22,159 nt of DNA from Pseudomonadota bacterium (GTDB lineage Bacteria > Pseudomonadota > Gammaproteobacteria > Xanthomonadales > Xanthomonadaceae). The position numbers were made by a program, and so were the translations under genes. Shown here piece by piece: positions 1-8,911 of this stretch. Under the pieces are notes generated by a model, which saw nothing but the letters and a program-made list of their open reading frames with translations, made no database searches and had not been told where the DNA came from. The DNA lies in the NCBI GenBank assembly GCA_023399815.1, contig JAEWOJ010000011.1:1-22159 (forward strand), given 5' to 3'. The stretch's first letter is position 1. Each line of letters begins with the position of its first letter.

Positions 1-1
1 C

Positions 2-281
2 GGAAGCGCCGCCAACGGGCTGGAGGCGATCGAACGTTCCGAGGCGCTGCGCCCGCACGTGGTGCTGATGGACCTGGCGATGCCGGAAATGGGCGGCCTG
101 CAGGCCACGCGCCTGATCAAGACCCAGGACGAGCCGCCCTACATCGTGATCGCCAGCCATTTCGACGATGTCGAGCACCGCGAGCACGCGCTGCGCGCCG
201 GCGCCGACAACTTCGTCAGCAAACTGTCGTACATCCAGGAGGTCATGCCGATCCTGGAGGGCCTGCGGCAGGAGGACGACC

Positions 282-289
<8 letters not shown>
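2..289 (+). CDS. vemR: VemR-like single-domain response regulator (3' part; 5' end outside window)
   Basis: The frame is open from the window edge and ends at TGA 287-289, so the N-terminal part is missing. What remains is the second half of a CheY-like receiver: the phospho-acceptor Asp (codon 71-73) in the context VVLMDLAMPEMGG, the switch Ser in VIASHFDD, and the conserved Lys (codon 221-223) in FVSKLS. No output domain follows. The stop overlaps the fleQ start by 8 bp, which implies translational coupling. In Xanthomonas a stand-alone receiver between rpoN2 and fleQ is VemR, which acts with FleQ on motility and exopolysaccharide. Position and domain structure fit that protein. The receiver call is certain; the name rests mainly on gene order. 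Confidence 0.85.
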
Positions 290-1742
<1,453 letters not shown>

Positions 1743-1773
1743 TCCGGAGACGGCCCTGCCGGGCATGAGGCGA

Positions 1774-1790
1774 CCGTGCCGACGGCACGG
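1774..1790. repeat. 17-nt perfect palindrome overlapping the -24 element
   Basis: CCGTGCCG at 1774-1781 and CGGCACGG at 1783-1790 are exact reverse complements around a single central A (1782). The right arm contains the -24 GG of the sigma-54 promoter. No T-run follows, so it does not look like an ordinary intrinsic terminator for fleQ. It could be an operator, a weak fleQ terminator hairpin, or chance in GC-rich DNA. The equivalent region of the fliE promoter is not palindromic. Confidence 0.5.
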
Positions 1791-1798
1791 AAATTGCA
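1783..1798 (+). promoter_or_regulatory. sigma-54 promoter of the accessory (glycosylation) operon
   Basis: The sequence CGGCACGGAAATTGCA matches the consensus TGGCACG-N4-TTGCA at every fixed position except the first base. GG at 1784-1785 and GC at 1796-1797 have the required 10-bp spacing. Transcription would start near 1809, giving an untranslated leader of about 24 nt before the ATG at 1833. FleQ, encoded just upstream, is the obvious candidate activator. A longer frame beginning at GTG 1776 would run through this promoter, which argues for the downstream start. Confidence 0.87.
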
Positions 1799-1832
1799 CG
1801 ATTGCGGGGAGCAACGACCACTCCGATCTCCC

Positions 1833-2576
1833 ATGACGAACGATCAGCCCACCACCTTCGAGAGCAAAGGCCTCAAGCTTTCCGCGGGGTTCAAGCACAA
1901 GCCCGGCAGAACGCTGGCGTTCGAGGGACCGGTCGAGATCGTGGGCAGTCTCCATGTGCATTGCGACACCCGGATCGGAGCGTTCACCTATCTGGTCGCA
2001 GGACGACTGAAGGGGTTGCAGTCCATAGGCCGCTACTGCTCCGTGGCGGCGGAAGTGAAGATCGGCGACATCAACCACCCCATCGACTGGCTGGGCACCT
2101 CCAGCTTCCAGTACGACGAAGGCCGCTTTGGCTGGTACGCCGACGAACTGCGCGATGTCGCACGCCCGCACGCCGCGGACGCGCGCCGGCTGTTCAAGAA
2201 GCCCGTGGTCATCGGCCATGACGTATGGATCGGCTCGGGCGTGACGCTGCTGCGCGGCATCAGCGTGGGCCATGGCGCGATCATTGGCGCTGGCGCCGTG
2301 GTGACCCGCGACGTTCAACCATACGAAATTGTTGGGGGCGTACCCGCAAAGCATCTGCGCTTTCGATTCCCACAGGAAATCGTGGCCCAATTGCTCGAAC
2401 TACAGTGGTGGCAATATCACCCCCGGAGCCTGCACGGCGTGGACTTCACCAATATCGTGGCTGCCATCTCCGAGATTCAACGGCGCCGTGAGGCTGGTGA
2501 AATCCATCCTTGGGCCGGCACTTGGCGCCATTTGAAGGATGGCGCCATCCATGAAACCCCACCTGCTGCAACTTAA
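1833..2576 (+). CDS. Left-handed beta-helix acyltransferase, CatB/XAT family
   Basis: This 247-residue hexapeptide-repeat protein probably transfers an acetyl or similar acyl group from acyl-CoA to a sugar or amino sugar. Hexapeptide coils are visible from about residue 40 and again at about 125-165 (VIGHDVWIGSG, ISVGHGAIIGAGAVV). His82, in the context INHPIDWLGTS, sits where xenobiotic-acetyltransferase relatives carry the catalytic His. The C-terminal RFPQEIVAQLLELQWW is also typical of the family. The ATG at 1833 is preferred over GTG 1776 because the latter overlaps the promoter. No good Shine-Dalgarno is visible (only GGGGAG at 1806-1811, too far upstream). It is the first gene of the block behind fleQ; the 3' part has lower GC than fleQ. 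The substrate is unknown. Confidence 0.88.
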   Translation: MTNDQPTTFESKGLKLSAGFKHKPGRTLAFEGPVEIVGSLHVHCDTRIGAFTYLVAGRLKGLQSIGRYCSVAAEVKIGDINHPIDWLGTSSFQYDEGRFGWYADELRDVARPHAADARRLFKKPVVIGHDVWIGSGVTLLRGISVGHGAIIGAGAVVTRDVQPYEIVGGVPAKHLRFRFPQEIVAQLLELQWWQYHPRSLHGVDFTNIVAAISEIQRRREAGEIHPWAGTWRHLKDGAIHETPPAAT

Positions 2577-2683
2577 AAGAACGGCATGCGTGCATGGATG
2601 CTCCAACGACAAGAGAAACGGCAAGGTCCATGCTTCATGCCCGTTCTCCGAGGCCTCTCTGACCAACCCGGGATACGACCTTC

Positions 2684-3403
2684 ATGCGTCCACTGATCAC
2701 CTCGAAGCCATATTCAGGCCCTGTCTCCATGTCGGAATGGAGTGACGACCGCAACAATCGAATCATTGCCCCAGCCGATGCCTTTCCCCAGCTGAATATC
2801 GGCTTCGCCGGCCATGATTGCCTGGTGAAAATCCACCCACAGGCCAAAATCGGCCTGCTCAAGGTGGAAATGCATGGCAACGGATCGGAGGTTCACATTG
2901 GCGCGGTTCCCGTTTCCTATGCAGCCTTTACCGCGAGCATGCGGATTGGAGAGGCATGTCGGGTTCACATAGGCGACGGCGTGATCACCGCAGCGCGTGT
3001 GTTGATCTGTGCCAGCGAGGGCGCGTCCGTGACTATCGGCAATGATTGCATGATTGCCACCGACGTACAGATACGCACCGACGACGCGCATCCGATTTTC
3101 GACGTTCATACAGGACGTCGCGTCAATCTTTCCGAAGACGTTGTGGTCGGCAACCATGTCTGGCTGGCATATGGCGTCCGCTGCCTGCGCGGCAGCCGGA
3201 TAGGCGATGGCAGTGTGATCGGCATGAGAAGCGTGGTCACCGGGACCATTCCGAACAACTGTGTGGCCGCCGGCATTCCCGCTCAGGTAATCCGTCGGGA
3301 TATCGCCTGGGAACCTGATCATCTTGCACTGGAGCCGGTTGCGGGCCACGGTATGGAAAGCATCGCCGTGAATCGTCCTTACTGGCAACCCACGCAGGAC
3401 TGA
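2684..3403 (+). CDS. Hexapeptide-repeat acyltransferase (LbH family)
   Basis: This 239-residue protein has many hexapeptide repeats (MRIGEACRVHIGDGVI, VTIGNDCMIATDVQI, VVVGNHVWLAYGV, SRIGDGSVIGMRSVV). His136, in TDDAHPIFD, occupies the usual catalytic His position of sugar O- or N-acyltransferases. It resembles capsule and O-antigen acetyltransferases and is not a close copy of the upstream acyltransferase. An alternative start is ATG 2729 (MSEWSDD); neither has a strong ribosome binding site. A 107-bp gap separates it from the previous gene and shows no clear signal. Hand counts of two 60-base stretches here (starting at 2581 and 3121) give 55 and 57% GC, against about 73% for a fliF stretch, which hints at separate acquisition. 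Confidence 0.83.
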   Translation: MRPLITSKPYSGPVSMSEWSDDRNNRIIAPADAFPQLNIGFAGHDCLVKIHPQAKIGLLKVEMHGNGSEVHIGAVPVSYAAFTASMRIGEACRVHIGDGVITAARVLICASEGASVTIGNDCMIATDVQIRTDDAHPIFDVHTGRRVNLSEDVVVGNHVWLAYGVRCLRGSRIGDGSVIGMRSVVTGTIPNNCVAAGIPAQVIRRDIAWEPDHLALEPVAGHGMESIAVNRPYWQPTQD

Positions 3404-3457
3404 AGCGCAGAGACCAGGGCCCATGTCGCCCCCCCTCTTCTACCTCCGAGCTTGTAC

Positions 3458-4597
3458 ATGCCGATTCCTGTCACCCGCCCGTTGCTTCCGCCGCTGGCCG
3501 AATTCCTGCCCTACCTGGAGCAGGTATGGGAAAGCCGCACGCTCACCAATGGCGGCAACATGCACCGCCAATTGGAGCGGGAACTGGCCGACTACCTGGG
3601 CGTCGAGCACATGGCCCTGATGGCCAACGGCACTCTTGCGTTGGTGACAGCATTGCAGGCACTGCGCATCACCGGCGAAGTCATCACCACGCCCTACTCC
3701 TTCGTCGCCACCGCGCATTCGCTCCTCTGGAACGGGATCAAGCCGGTGTTCGTGGACGTCGACCCGGTGACGTTCAACCTCGACCCGGGCAAGATCGAGG
3801 CGGCGATCACGCCGCAGACCACCGCGATCATGCCCGTCCATTGCTACGGGAACCCCTGCGACACCGCCGCGATCGAGCGCATCGCCGAGACGTACAACCT
3901 GCGCGTGATCTACGACGCCGCGCATGCGTTCGGCGTCGATGACGACGGCGGCTCGATACTGCGGCATGGCGACCTGAGCGTGCTGAGCTTCCATGCCACC
4001 AAGGTCTTCAACACCTTCGAGGGCGGCGCCATCATCTGCCCGGACGCGCGCACCTACCGCCGCATCGGCCACCTGAAGAACTTCGGCTTCGTCGACGAAA
4101 CCACCGTCGTCGCGCCAGGCATCAACGGCAAGATGAGCGAGGTCAACGCAGCCTTCGGCCTGCTGCAGCTGCGCTACATCGACGACGCCCTGGCGCGCCG
4201 CGCGCAGATCGACCGCATGTACCGCGAGCGCCTGTGCGGCCTGCGCGGCATCGGCTGCATGCCGCCGCGCGACACGCAGGCCCGCGCCAACCATGCCTAT
4301 TTCCCGATCCTCGTCGGCCCGGAGTTCCCGCTCGGCCGCGATGCCCTGTATCAATACCTGCGGGACAACGGCATCCACGCGCGGCGCTACTTCTATCCCC
4401 TCATCAGCGACTTCCCGATGTACCGCGGCCTGCCCTCGGCGGCGCCCGAGCGCCTGCCGGTCGCGCGCTCGGCATCCCAGCGCATCCTGTGCCTGCCGAT
4501 CTACCCCGACCTCACTGAGGCGCAGGTCGAGTACATCTGCGACCTGGTCGCGCGCGCCAGCCGGCCGCACCCCACGGGCATGGCCGCCGTCGCATGA
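3458..4597 (+). CDS. DegT/DnrJ/EryC1/StrS-family sugar aminotransferase
   Basis: This 379-residue PLP enzyme is predicted to aminate a keto-deoxy nucleotide sugar, for example dTDP-4-keto-6-deoxyglucose as in VioA-, RffA- and PerA-type enzymes. The fold-type I pattern is clear: NGTLALVTALQAL near the N-terminus, VITTPYSFVATAHS, DAAHAFGV, the Schiff-base Lys182 in SFHATKVFNTFEGG, and GINGKMSEVNAAFGL. ATG 3458 is preferred to the in-frame TTG two codons upstream. Its stop overlaps the next start by 4 bp. With the acyltransferases nearby, it suggests an N-acylated amino-sugar product. No dTDP-glucose synthase or dehydratase is in the window, so the precursor would come from elsewhere. Regiospecificity (3- or 4-amino) cannot be read from the sequence. 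Confidence 0.93.
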   Translation: MPIPVTRPLLPPLAEFLPYLEQVWESRTLTNGGNMHRQLERELADYLGVEHMALMANGTLALVTALQALRITGEVITTPYSFVATAHSLLWNGIKPVFVDVDPVTFNLDPGKIEAAITPQTTAIMPVHCYGNPCDTAAIERIAETYNLRVIYDAAHAFGVDDDGGSILRHGDLSVLSFHATKVFNTFEGGAIICPDARTYRRIGHLKNFGFVDETTVVAPGINGKMSEVNAAFGLLQLRYIDDALARRAQIDRMYRERLCGLRGIGCMPPRDTQARANHAYFPILVGPEFPLGRDALYQYLRDNGIHARRYFYPLISDFPMYRGLPSAAPERLPVARSASQRILCLPIYPDLTEAQVEYICDLVARASRPHPTGMAAVA

Positions 4598-5289
4598 GGC
4601 TTGCGGCGATGCAGCCCTATTTTTTCCCGTACCTGGGCTATTACCAGCTGGCGGCGGGGGTGGATCGCTTCGTCTTCCTGGACGATGCCGCTTTCATCAC
4701 CCGGGGCTTCATCCACCGCAACCAGATACTGCTGGACGGGAAACCTTACCGGTTCACCCTGCCGGTGGCCCATGCCAGCCAGAACCGCAGCATCGTGGAA
4801 CACCGGTTCGCCGGCGGTTTTGCACGCTTCTTGCAGCAGCTGCGGCATGGCTATGCGCGCGCGCCCTACTTCGATGAGACCTGCCGGCTGGTGGAAGCGG
4901 CCTGCAACGCCGGCGACGGCAATGTCGCGGCGGTCTGCAGCGCGTCGATCCGCGCCGTGTTCGCCTACCTTGCGCTGCCGCTGCACGCCGAAGACGCCTC
5001 GGCATTGGCCGTTCCAGGCCGAGGCCAGGAACGGATCCTCGCGCTGTGCCGCCAGGCTGGCGCCGAGGCCTACCACAACCCGCCGGGCGGCCGCGCACTG
5101 TATGCGGCGGACGCCTTCCGACGGGCGGGCGTGCGCCTGCGCTTCCTGCAACCCCGCTTCACCGCCTACCGGCAGGGTGGCGAGGCCGATTTCATACCGG
5201 GACTGTCCATGATCGATGTACTGATGCACAACCCGCCCGAAGCCGTGCGACGGATGCTCGGCGACGCCACGCTCAAGGACGCGGCATGA
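4594..5289 (+). CDS. WbqC-family protein
   Basis: This 231-residue protein starts with the characteristic WbqC N-terminus MRLAAMQPYFFPYLGYYQL, followed by DRFVFLDDAAFITRGFIHRNQI and a later HNPPGGRALY block. The family recurs in O-antigen, capsule and flagellin-modification clusters, often beside DegT aminotransferases. To my knowledge its biochemical role is unsettled; involvement in modifying the amino group of a deoxyamino sugar is a plausible inference. It is coupled by ATGA overlap to the aminotransferase before it and by a 4-bp overlap to the next gene, so it is likely to act in the same sugar pathway. No signal peptide or membrane segment is apparent. Confidence 0.9.
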   Translation: MRLAAMQPYFFPYLGYYQLAAGVDRFVFLDDAAFITRGFIHRNQILLDGKPYRFTLPVAHASQNRSIVEHRFAGGFARFLQQLRHGYARAPYFDETCRLVEAACNAGDGNVAAVCSASIRAVFAYLALPLHAEDASALAVPGRGQERILALCRQAGAEAYHNPPGGRALYAADAFRRAGVRLRFLQPRFTAYRQGGEADFIPGLSMIDVLMHNPPEAVRRMLGDATLKDAA

Positions 5290-6710
5290 ACGCGCTCGTC
5301 CAGCAGGCGCCCGCCCGGAGGCCGTCGCCTGCGGCCGTCCCGGTCATCGCGGTCATCCTCGCCGGCGGCCGGGGCACCCGCTTCGGCAGCGAGCTCCCGA
5401 AGCAGTTCGTCAAGCTCTCCGGGCGCATGGTGATCGAACACACCATCGAGGTGTTCGAGCATTGCGAGGCCATCGACCGGATCGTCGTCGTGGCGCCGCC
5501 GGGATACGAGGCAACCGTGTGGGAAGCGGCGGTCCGCAGCGGCTGGCGCAAGCTGGACAAGGTCGTCCTGGGCGGCCGCGACCGCGCCGACTCCACCGCG
5601 TCGGCGTTGGCCGCCCTGGAACAGGAGAGCGATGACTGCCGCGTGCTGGTGCACGACGCCGCCCGCCCGCTGCTGGACCGGGACACCATCGAGCGTTGCC
5701 TCGATGCGCTGGCCGGCCATGGCGCGGTGGACGTGGTGGTCCCCGCCAGCGACACCATCGTCGAGGTGGGGCAGCAGGGCCATATCCAGGACATCCCGGA
5801 CCGCAGCCGCCTGCGCCGCGGCCAGACCCCGCAGGGCTTCCACCTGGGCGTGCTGCGCGAGGCGTACCGGCGGGCCATGGCACGCGGCCTTTCCGGCGTC
5901 ACCTGCGATTGCGGCGTGGTCCGCCGCGAGCTGCCGGACCTGGAGATCGCCACCGTGGCCGGCTCGCCCTCCAACCTGAAGATCACCGACGGCGTGGACC
6001 TGTACATCGCCGAAAAGCTGATCCAGACCCGCGGCACCTGCACCGCGCGCGACGACGGGCTGCTGGAGCTGCTGCACGGCCGCGTGATCGTGGTGGTCGG
6101 CGGTTCCTATGGCATCGGCGCGGCCGTGGCGACCCTGGCCGAAGCGCATGGCGCGCGGGTGCACCGCGCCGGACGCAGCTGCGGCAACATCGACATCACC
6201 CGCGGCGACGACCTGGAACGCCTGCTCGCCGATGTCGCCGCGCGCGAAGGCCGCATCGACGCGGTGGTCAATTCCGCGGCCCTGCTGATTCGCAAGCCGC
6301 TGACCACCTTCAGCGCCGTGGAACTGGGCCAGGTGATCGCCACCAACCTCACCGGCGCCTTCACGCTGGCGCAGGCGGCGTATCCCTACCTGCGCCAGAG
6401 CCAGGGCTGCCTGGTCAACTTCGCTTCCAGTTCCTACACGCGGGGGCGCGCCTTCTACGCGGCCTACAGCGCGACCAAGGCCGGCGTGGTCAACCTGACC
6501 CAGGCGCTGGCCGAGGAATGGGCGCCGGAACGCATCCGCGTGGTCTGCATCAACCCCGAGCGCACCCGCACGCCCATGCGCCTGAGCAACTTCGGCACCG
6601 AACCGGAAGGCAGCCTGCTGGAGCCGGGCGTGGTCGCGCGCACCACCCTGCAGGCGGTCTGTTCCGCGCTGACCGGCGTGGTGTTCGATGTGCGGCGCCA
6701 TGACGGCTGA
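5286..6710 (+). CDS. Bifunctional cytidylyltransferase / short-chain reductase, Bcs1-like (predicted CDP-ribitol synthase)
   Basis: This 474-residue protein has two fused domains. Residues about 20-255 form an IspD/TarI-like cytidylyltransferase, with AGGRGTRFG at 26-34, then LPKQF, VHDAARPL and QTPQGFH. Residues about 262-474 form an SDR domain: cofactor motif GGSYGIG at 272-278, VNSAAL, and the catalytic Tyr394/Lys398 in YSATK. This arrangement, the length and the C-terminal INPERTRTPMR match Haemophilus influenzae Bcs1/Acs1, which reduces ribulose-5-phosphate to ribitol-5-phosphate and joins it to CMP to give CDP-ribitol. Human ISPD has a related architecture. It is not the housekeeping IspD, which lacks the SDR half. 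The ATG at 5286 was chosen by its overlap with the preceding stop. The product is inferred; another CDP-polyol is possible. Confidence 0.9.
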   Translation: MNALVQQAPARRPSPAAVPVIAVILAGGRGTRFGSELPKQFVKLSGRMVIEHTIEVFEHCEAIDRIVVVAPPGYEATVWEAAVRSGWRKLDKVVLGGRDRADSTASALAALEQESDDCRVLVHDAARPLLDRDTIERCLDALAGHGAVDVVVPASDTIVEVGQQGHIQDIPDRSRLRRGQTPQGFHLGVLREAYRRAMARGLSGVTCDCGVVRRELPDLEIATVAGSPSNLKITDGVDLYIAEKLIQTRGTCTARDDGLLELLHGRVIVVVGGSYGIGAAVATLAEAHGARVHRAGRSCGNIDITRGDDLERLLADVAAREGRIDAVVNSAALLIRKPLTTFSAVELGQVIATNLTGAFTLAQAAYPYLRQSQGCLVNFASSSYTRGRAFYAAYSATKAGVVNLTQALAEEWAPERIRVVCINPERTRTPMRLSNFGTEPEGSLLEPGVVARTTLQAVCSALTGVVFDVRRHDG

Positions 6711-7554
6711 GCCGCTACGGCTGGTGGGATCGGTCCCCCTGGCCGAGGTGCAGCAGCGCGCCTTCGAGGTGCTGTGCGCGCTGGTGGGCTTCCTCGATGC
6801 CGAGCGCATCGGCTACTTCCTCGTCGGCGGGACGCTGCTTGGCGCGCTTCGCCATCGCGACTTCATCCCGTGGGACGACGACATCGACATCGTCGTCCCG
6901 CGCGCCGACTACCGGCGCCTGCTGGACAGCCTGGCGCGCCTGCCGGCGGGCCTGAAGGCCGCCCATCCGCGTGTCGATCCGCTCACGCCCTACCCGTTCC
7001 TGGTCGTGAGCGATGCGGCTTCCAGCCTGGTGATCGACTACGCCCGCCCCTACGACCGCGGCGTCGGCGTCGACGTGTTCCCGCTCGACGCAGTGCCGCG
7101 CACCGGTCTTGGCCGCGCGGTGCAGCGGCGCGGCATCGCACTGCTGCGGGCGATGACGATGAACAAGCAGGGCGGCTACTACCGTCGCTCCGCACCATGG
7201 CGGCAACGCCTCCGCTTCGCGCTGCTGGCCCTGCTGGCGGCCGCCATGCCGCGACGGATGCTGTTCGGCGCCTACGACGCATGGGTATCCGGCGCCGGCA
7301 ACCGCGCGCCGCGACAGGTCGGGAATCTGTACGGACTCTACGGGCAGCGCGAACAGGTGCCGGCAGGGATATTCGGCGACGGCAGCATGGTCGAGTTCCG
7401 GGGGAGCGCATTCCGCGCACCCGCGCACCCCGCGGATTACCTGCGTCATGTCTATGGCGATTTCATGCGGATGCCGGCCGAAGAACAGCGCCACTCGGGC
7501 CACAGGATAAGAACGGCAGCGCTGGTTCCCGCGATCCGCGGGCACGCCCATTGA
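6700..7554 (+). CDS. LicD / fukutin-related (FKTN-FKRP) family phosphotransferase
   Basis: This protein of about 284 residues has the LicD signature: YFLVGGTLLGALRHRDFIPWDDDIDIVVP, with GGT at 43-45 and the metal-binding WDDDID at 58-63, followed by GVDVFPLDAVP. The fold is nucleotidyltransferase-like. Known members move a phospho-alcohol (phosphocholine, or ribitol-5-phosphate in FKTN/FKRP) from a CDP-activated donor to a glycan. Its frame overlaps the predicted CDP-ribitol synthase by 11 bp, which makes CDP-ribitol the natural candidate donor. ATG 6688 (MCGAMTAE) is an alternative start. A hydrophobic stretch near residues 170-182 (RFALLALLAAAMP) might be membrane-associated, but no clear signal peptide is present. 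The family is certain; the donor and acceptor are inference. Confidence 0.92.
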   Translation: MTAEPLRLVGSVPLAEVQQRAFEVLCALVGFLDAERIGYFLVGGTLLGALRHRDFIPWDDDIDIVVPRADYRRLLDSLARLPAGLKAAHPRVDPLTPYPFLVVSDAASSLVIDYARPYDRGVGVDVFPLDAVPRTGLGRAVQRRGIALLRAMTMNKQGGYYRRSAPWRQRLRFALLALLAAAMPRRMLFGAYDAWVSGAGNRAPRQVGNLYGLYGQREQVPAGIFGDGSMVEFRGSAFRAPAHPADYLRHVYGDFMRMPAEEQRHSGHRIRTAALVPAIRGHAH

Positions 7555-7568
7555 CTGCCGGACATGAC

Positions 7569-8777
7569 ATGCAAGCTTTCCACAGAAAATATGGGGTCCC
7601 GCTGGTCCGGAAGATCCACCAGAAAGCGCTCGGCTACCTGAAGGTGCACAACCCCATCCCGCCGAAGCTGCCGCCGGCCCCGCTGCCGGTGCTGGCGCCG
7701 TCCGCGCGTGCTCCCGTATTCGCGCTGCATTCGGGAACGACCGCTCAGGCCGGCGGCCTGAACCATGTCGAGCCGTGGATCCCGCTGTTCCGCGAGGCCG
7801 GTTTCGAGTTCATCGTCATCGCGCGCTCGCCGGACCTGTACCACGCGATACGGCAGGCCCATCCCGATGTTTCCGTCTGCCTGGCCAGGAAGGTGGAGGA
7901 CACCGACACGATCGTGCGCGCCTACCCGTCGCTGCGCGCGTTCTTCTATGTCTCCAATGCGATCAACAACGCCCACTTCCAGCGCTGCGCGACGGCGAGG
8001 CATATCTCGCTGGGCCATGGCGACAGCGACAAGAGTTCCAGCATGACGCGCATCTTCAAGGTGTACGACGAGATATTCGTGGCTGGCCAGGCGCATATCG
8101 ACCGCTTCGAACACGCCAGCTTCGACACGTCGGCGCTGCGCTTCAGGATCGTGGGACGCCCCGGTACGCCCGCGATGCCCCGCGCGGCGAAAGACTCCAG
8201 GCCCACCTCCATCACGTACCTGCCTACCTGGGAAGGCATCTATGCGGAACAGCAGTACTCGTCGCTGGCGATGGCCCGGGACGTGCTGGGGACAGCCTTG
8301 CGCAGCGGTCTTCCGGTCAACGCCAAGCTGCATCCGGCCACCGGTGCGTTCGATGCCCGCTGGAAGGACGCCGAGCGCGCCATCGGCCAGGCATTGGACG
8401 GCGTTTCCGGAAACCGCCTGACCTTCATCGACCGCAGCGTGAAGGTCGGCGAACTGCTGGCGTCCGGGACCCTCTACATCTGCGACGTGTCGGCGGTCGT
8501 CTCCGACTGCCTGAGCACGGGCGCGCCGATCTTCGTCTACATGCCGCCTGATGGCCACGTGCACATCTCCAGCGGCAGGATGAGCTACGGCGACTATGCC
8601 TACACGTTCAGCACGCCCGAAGAGCTTTCCCTGAAGCTCCTGGACGTCCTGGACGGCAACGACCCGCTCGCTCCCGCCAGGGCCGAGGCCGTCGAATATT
8701 TCATCAGCCCCGCCTCGGCAGGCGATCGCGCCTTCGAGAAGGCGTTGCGGGAACTCGCCGGGCATGCGCCCGCATGA
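7569..8777 (+). CDS. TagB/TagF-like CDP-polyol phosphotransferase, copy 1
   Basis: This 402-residue protein is related to CDP-glycerol/CDP-ribitol glycero(ribitol)phosphotransferases of teichoic acid synthesis. Motifs in order are GHGDSDK at 149-155 (the place of the HGTPLK-type catalytic His), PTWEG at 219-223, HP at 255-256, and DVSAVVSDCLSTGAPIFVY, whose Asp306 and Asp313 match the DxS...D donor site. It starts 14 bp after the LicD gene with GGA a few bases before the ATG. It has no signal peptide, so it is expected to be cytoplasmic or peripheral. With a CDP-ribitol synthase two genes upstream, it probably adds ribitol-phosphate to a glycan or extends a poly(ribitol-phosphate) chain. CDP-glycerol is an alternative donor, although no glycerol-phosphate cytidylyltransferase (TagD type) is in the window. 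Confidence 0.85.
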   Translation: MQAFHRKYGVPLVRKIHQKALGYLKVHNPIPPKLPPAPLPVLAPSARAPVFALHSGTTAQAGGLNHVEPWIPLFREAGFEFIVIARSPDLYHAIRQAHPDVSVCLARKVEDTDTIVRAYPSLRAFFYVSNAINNAHFQRCATARHISLGHGDSDKSSSMTRIFKVYDEIFVAGQAHIDRFEHASFDTSALRFRIVGRPGTPAMPRAAKDSRPTSITYLPTWEGIYAEQQYSSLAMARDVLGTALRSGLPVNAKLHPATGAFDARWKDAERAIGQALDGVSGNRLTFIDRSVKVGELLASGTLYICDVSAVVSDCLSTGAPIFVYMPPDGHVHISSGRMSYGDYAYTFSTPEELSLKLLDVLDGNDPLAPARAEAVEYFISPASAGDRAFEKALRELAGHAPA

Positions 8778-8897
8778 AGAACGACCCGCACCCGAAGCGC
8801 CCCATGCCGGCATGCGTTCCCGGAGCCGAGGCTCCCCCGCGCAGGCCGATGGCATCCATGCCGGTGGCGGACAAGGCGGTGCCCGCATCGCCATTCA

Positions 8898-8903
8898 AAG
8901 GAA
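8898..8903 (+). promoter_or_regulatory. Shine-Dalgarno site deciding the start of copy 2
   Basis: AAGGAA lies 8 nt before ATG 8912. This is the best ribosome binding site in the accessory block. It supports 8912 over the in-frame ATG 8774, which overlaps the previous stop by 4 bp. Confidence 0.7.
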
Positions 8904-8911
8904 ACAGGACC

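Noticed and set aside
1776..1832. GTG start giving a longer first acyltransferase
   Set aside because: It would begin upstream of the predicted transcription start, inside the sigma-54 promoter.
2619..2634. Possible second sigma-54 site with GG-N10-GC spacing before the second acyltransferase
   Set aside because: The -12 half reads ATGC in place of TTGC and the -24 half is imperfect. This spacing arises often by chance in GC-rich DNA.
3452..3457. TTG start for the aminotransferase
   Set aside because: ATG 3458 two codons later gives the usual N-terminus of the family (MPIPVTRP), and there is no reason to prefer TTG.
5286..6050. Reading the cytidylyltransferase as housekeeping IspD (isoprenoid synthesis)
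   Set aside because: It is fused in frame to an SDR domain, lies in a glycan operon, and IspF is not adjacent; the Bcs1 architecture explains it better.
5166..6809. Minus-strand open frame opposite the Bcs1-like gene
   Set aside because: The + strand frame has complete cytidylyltransferase and SDR motifs; the antisense product has none.
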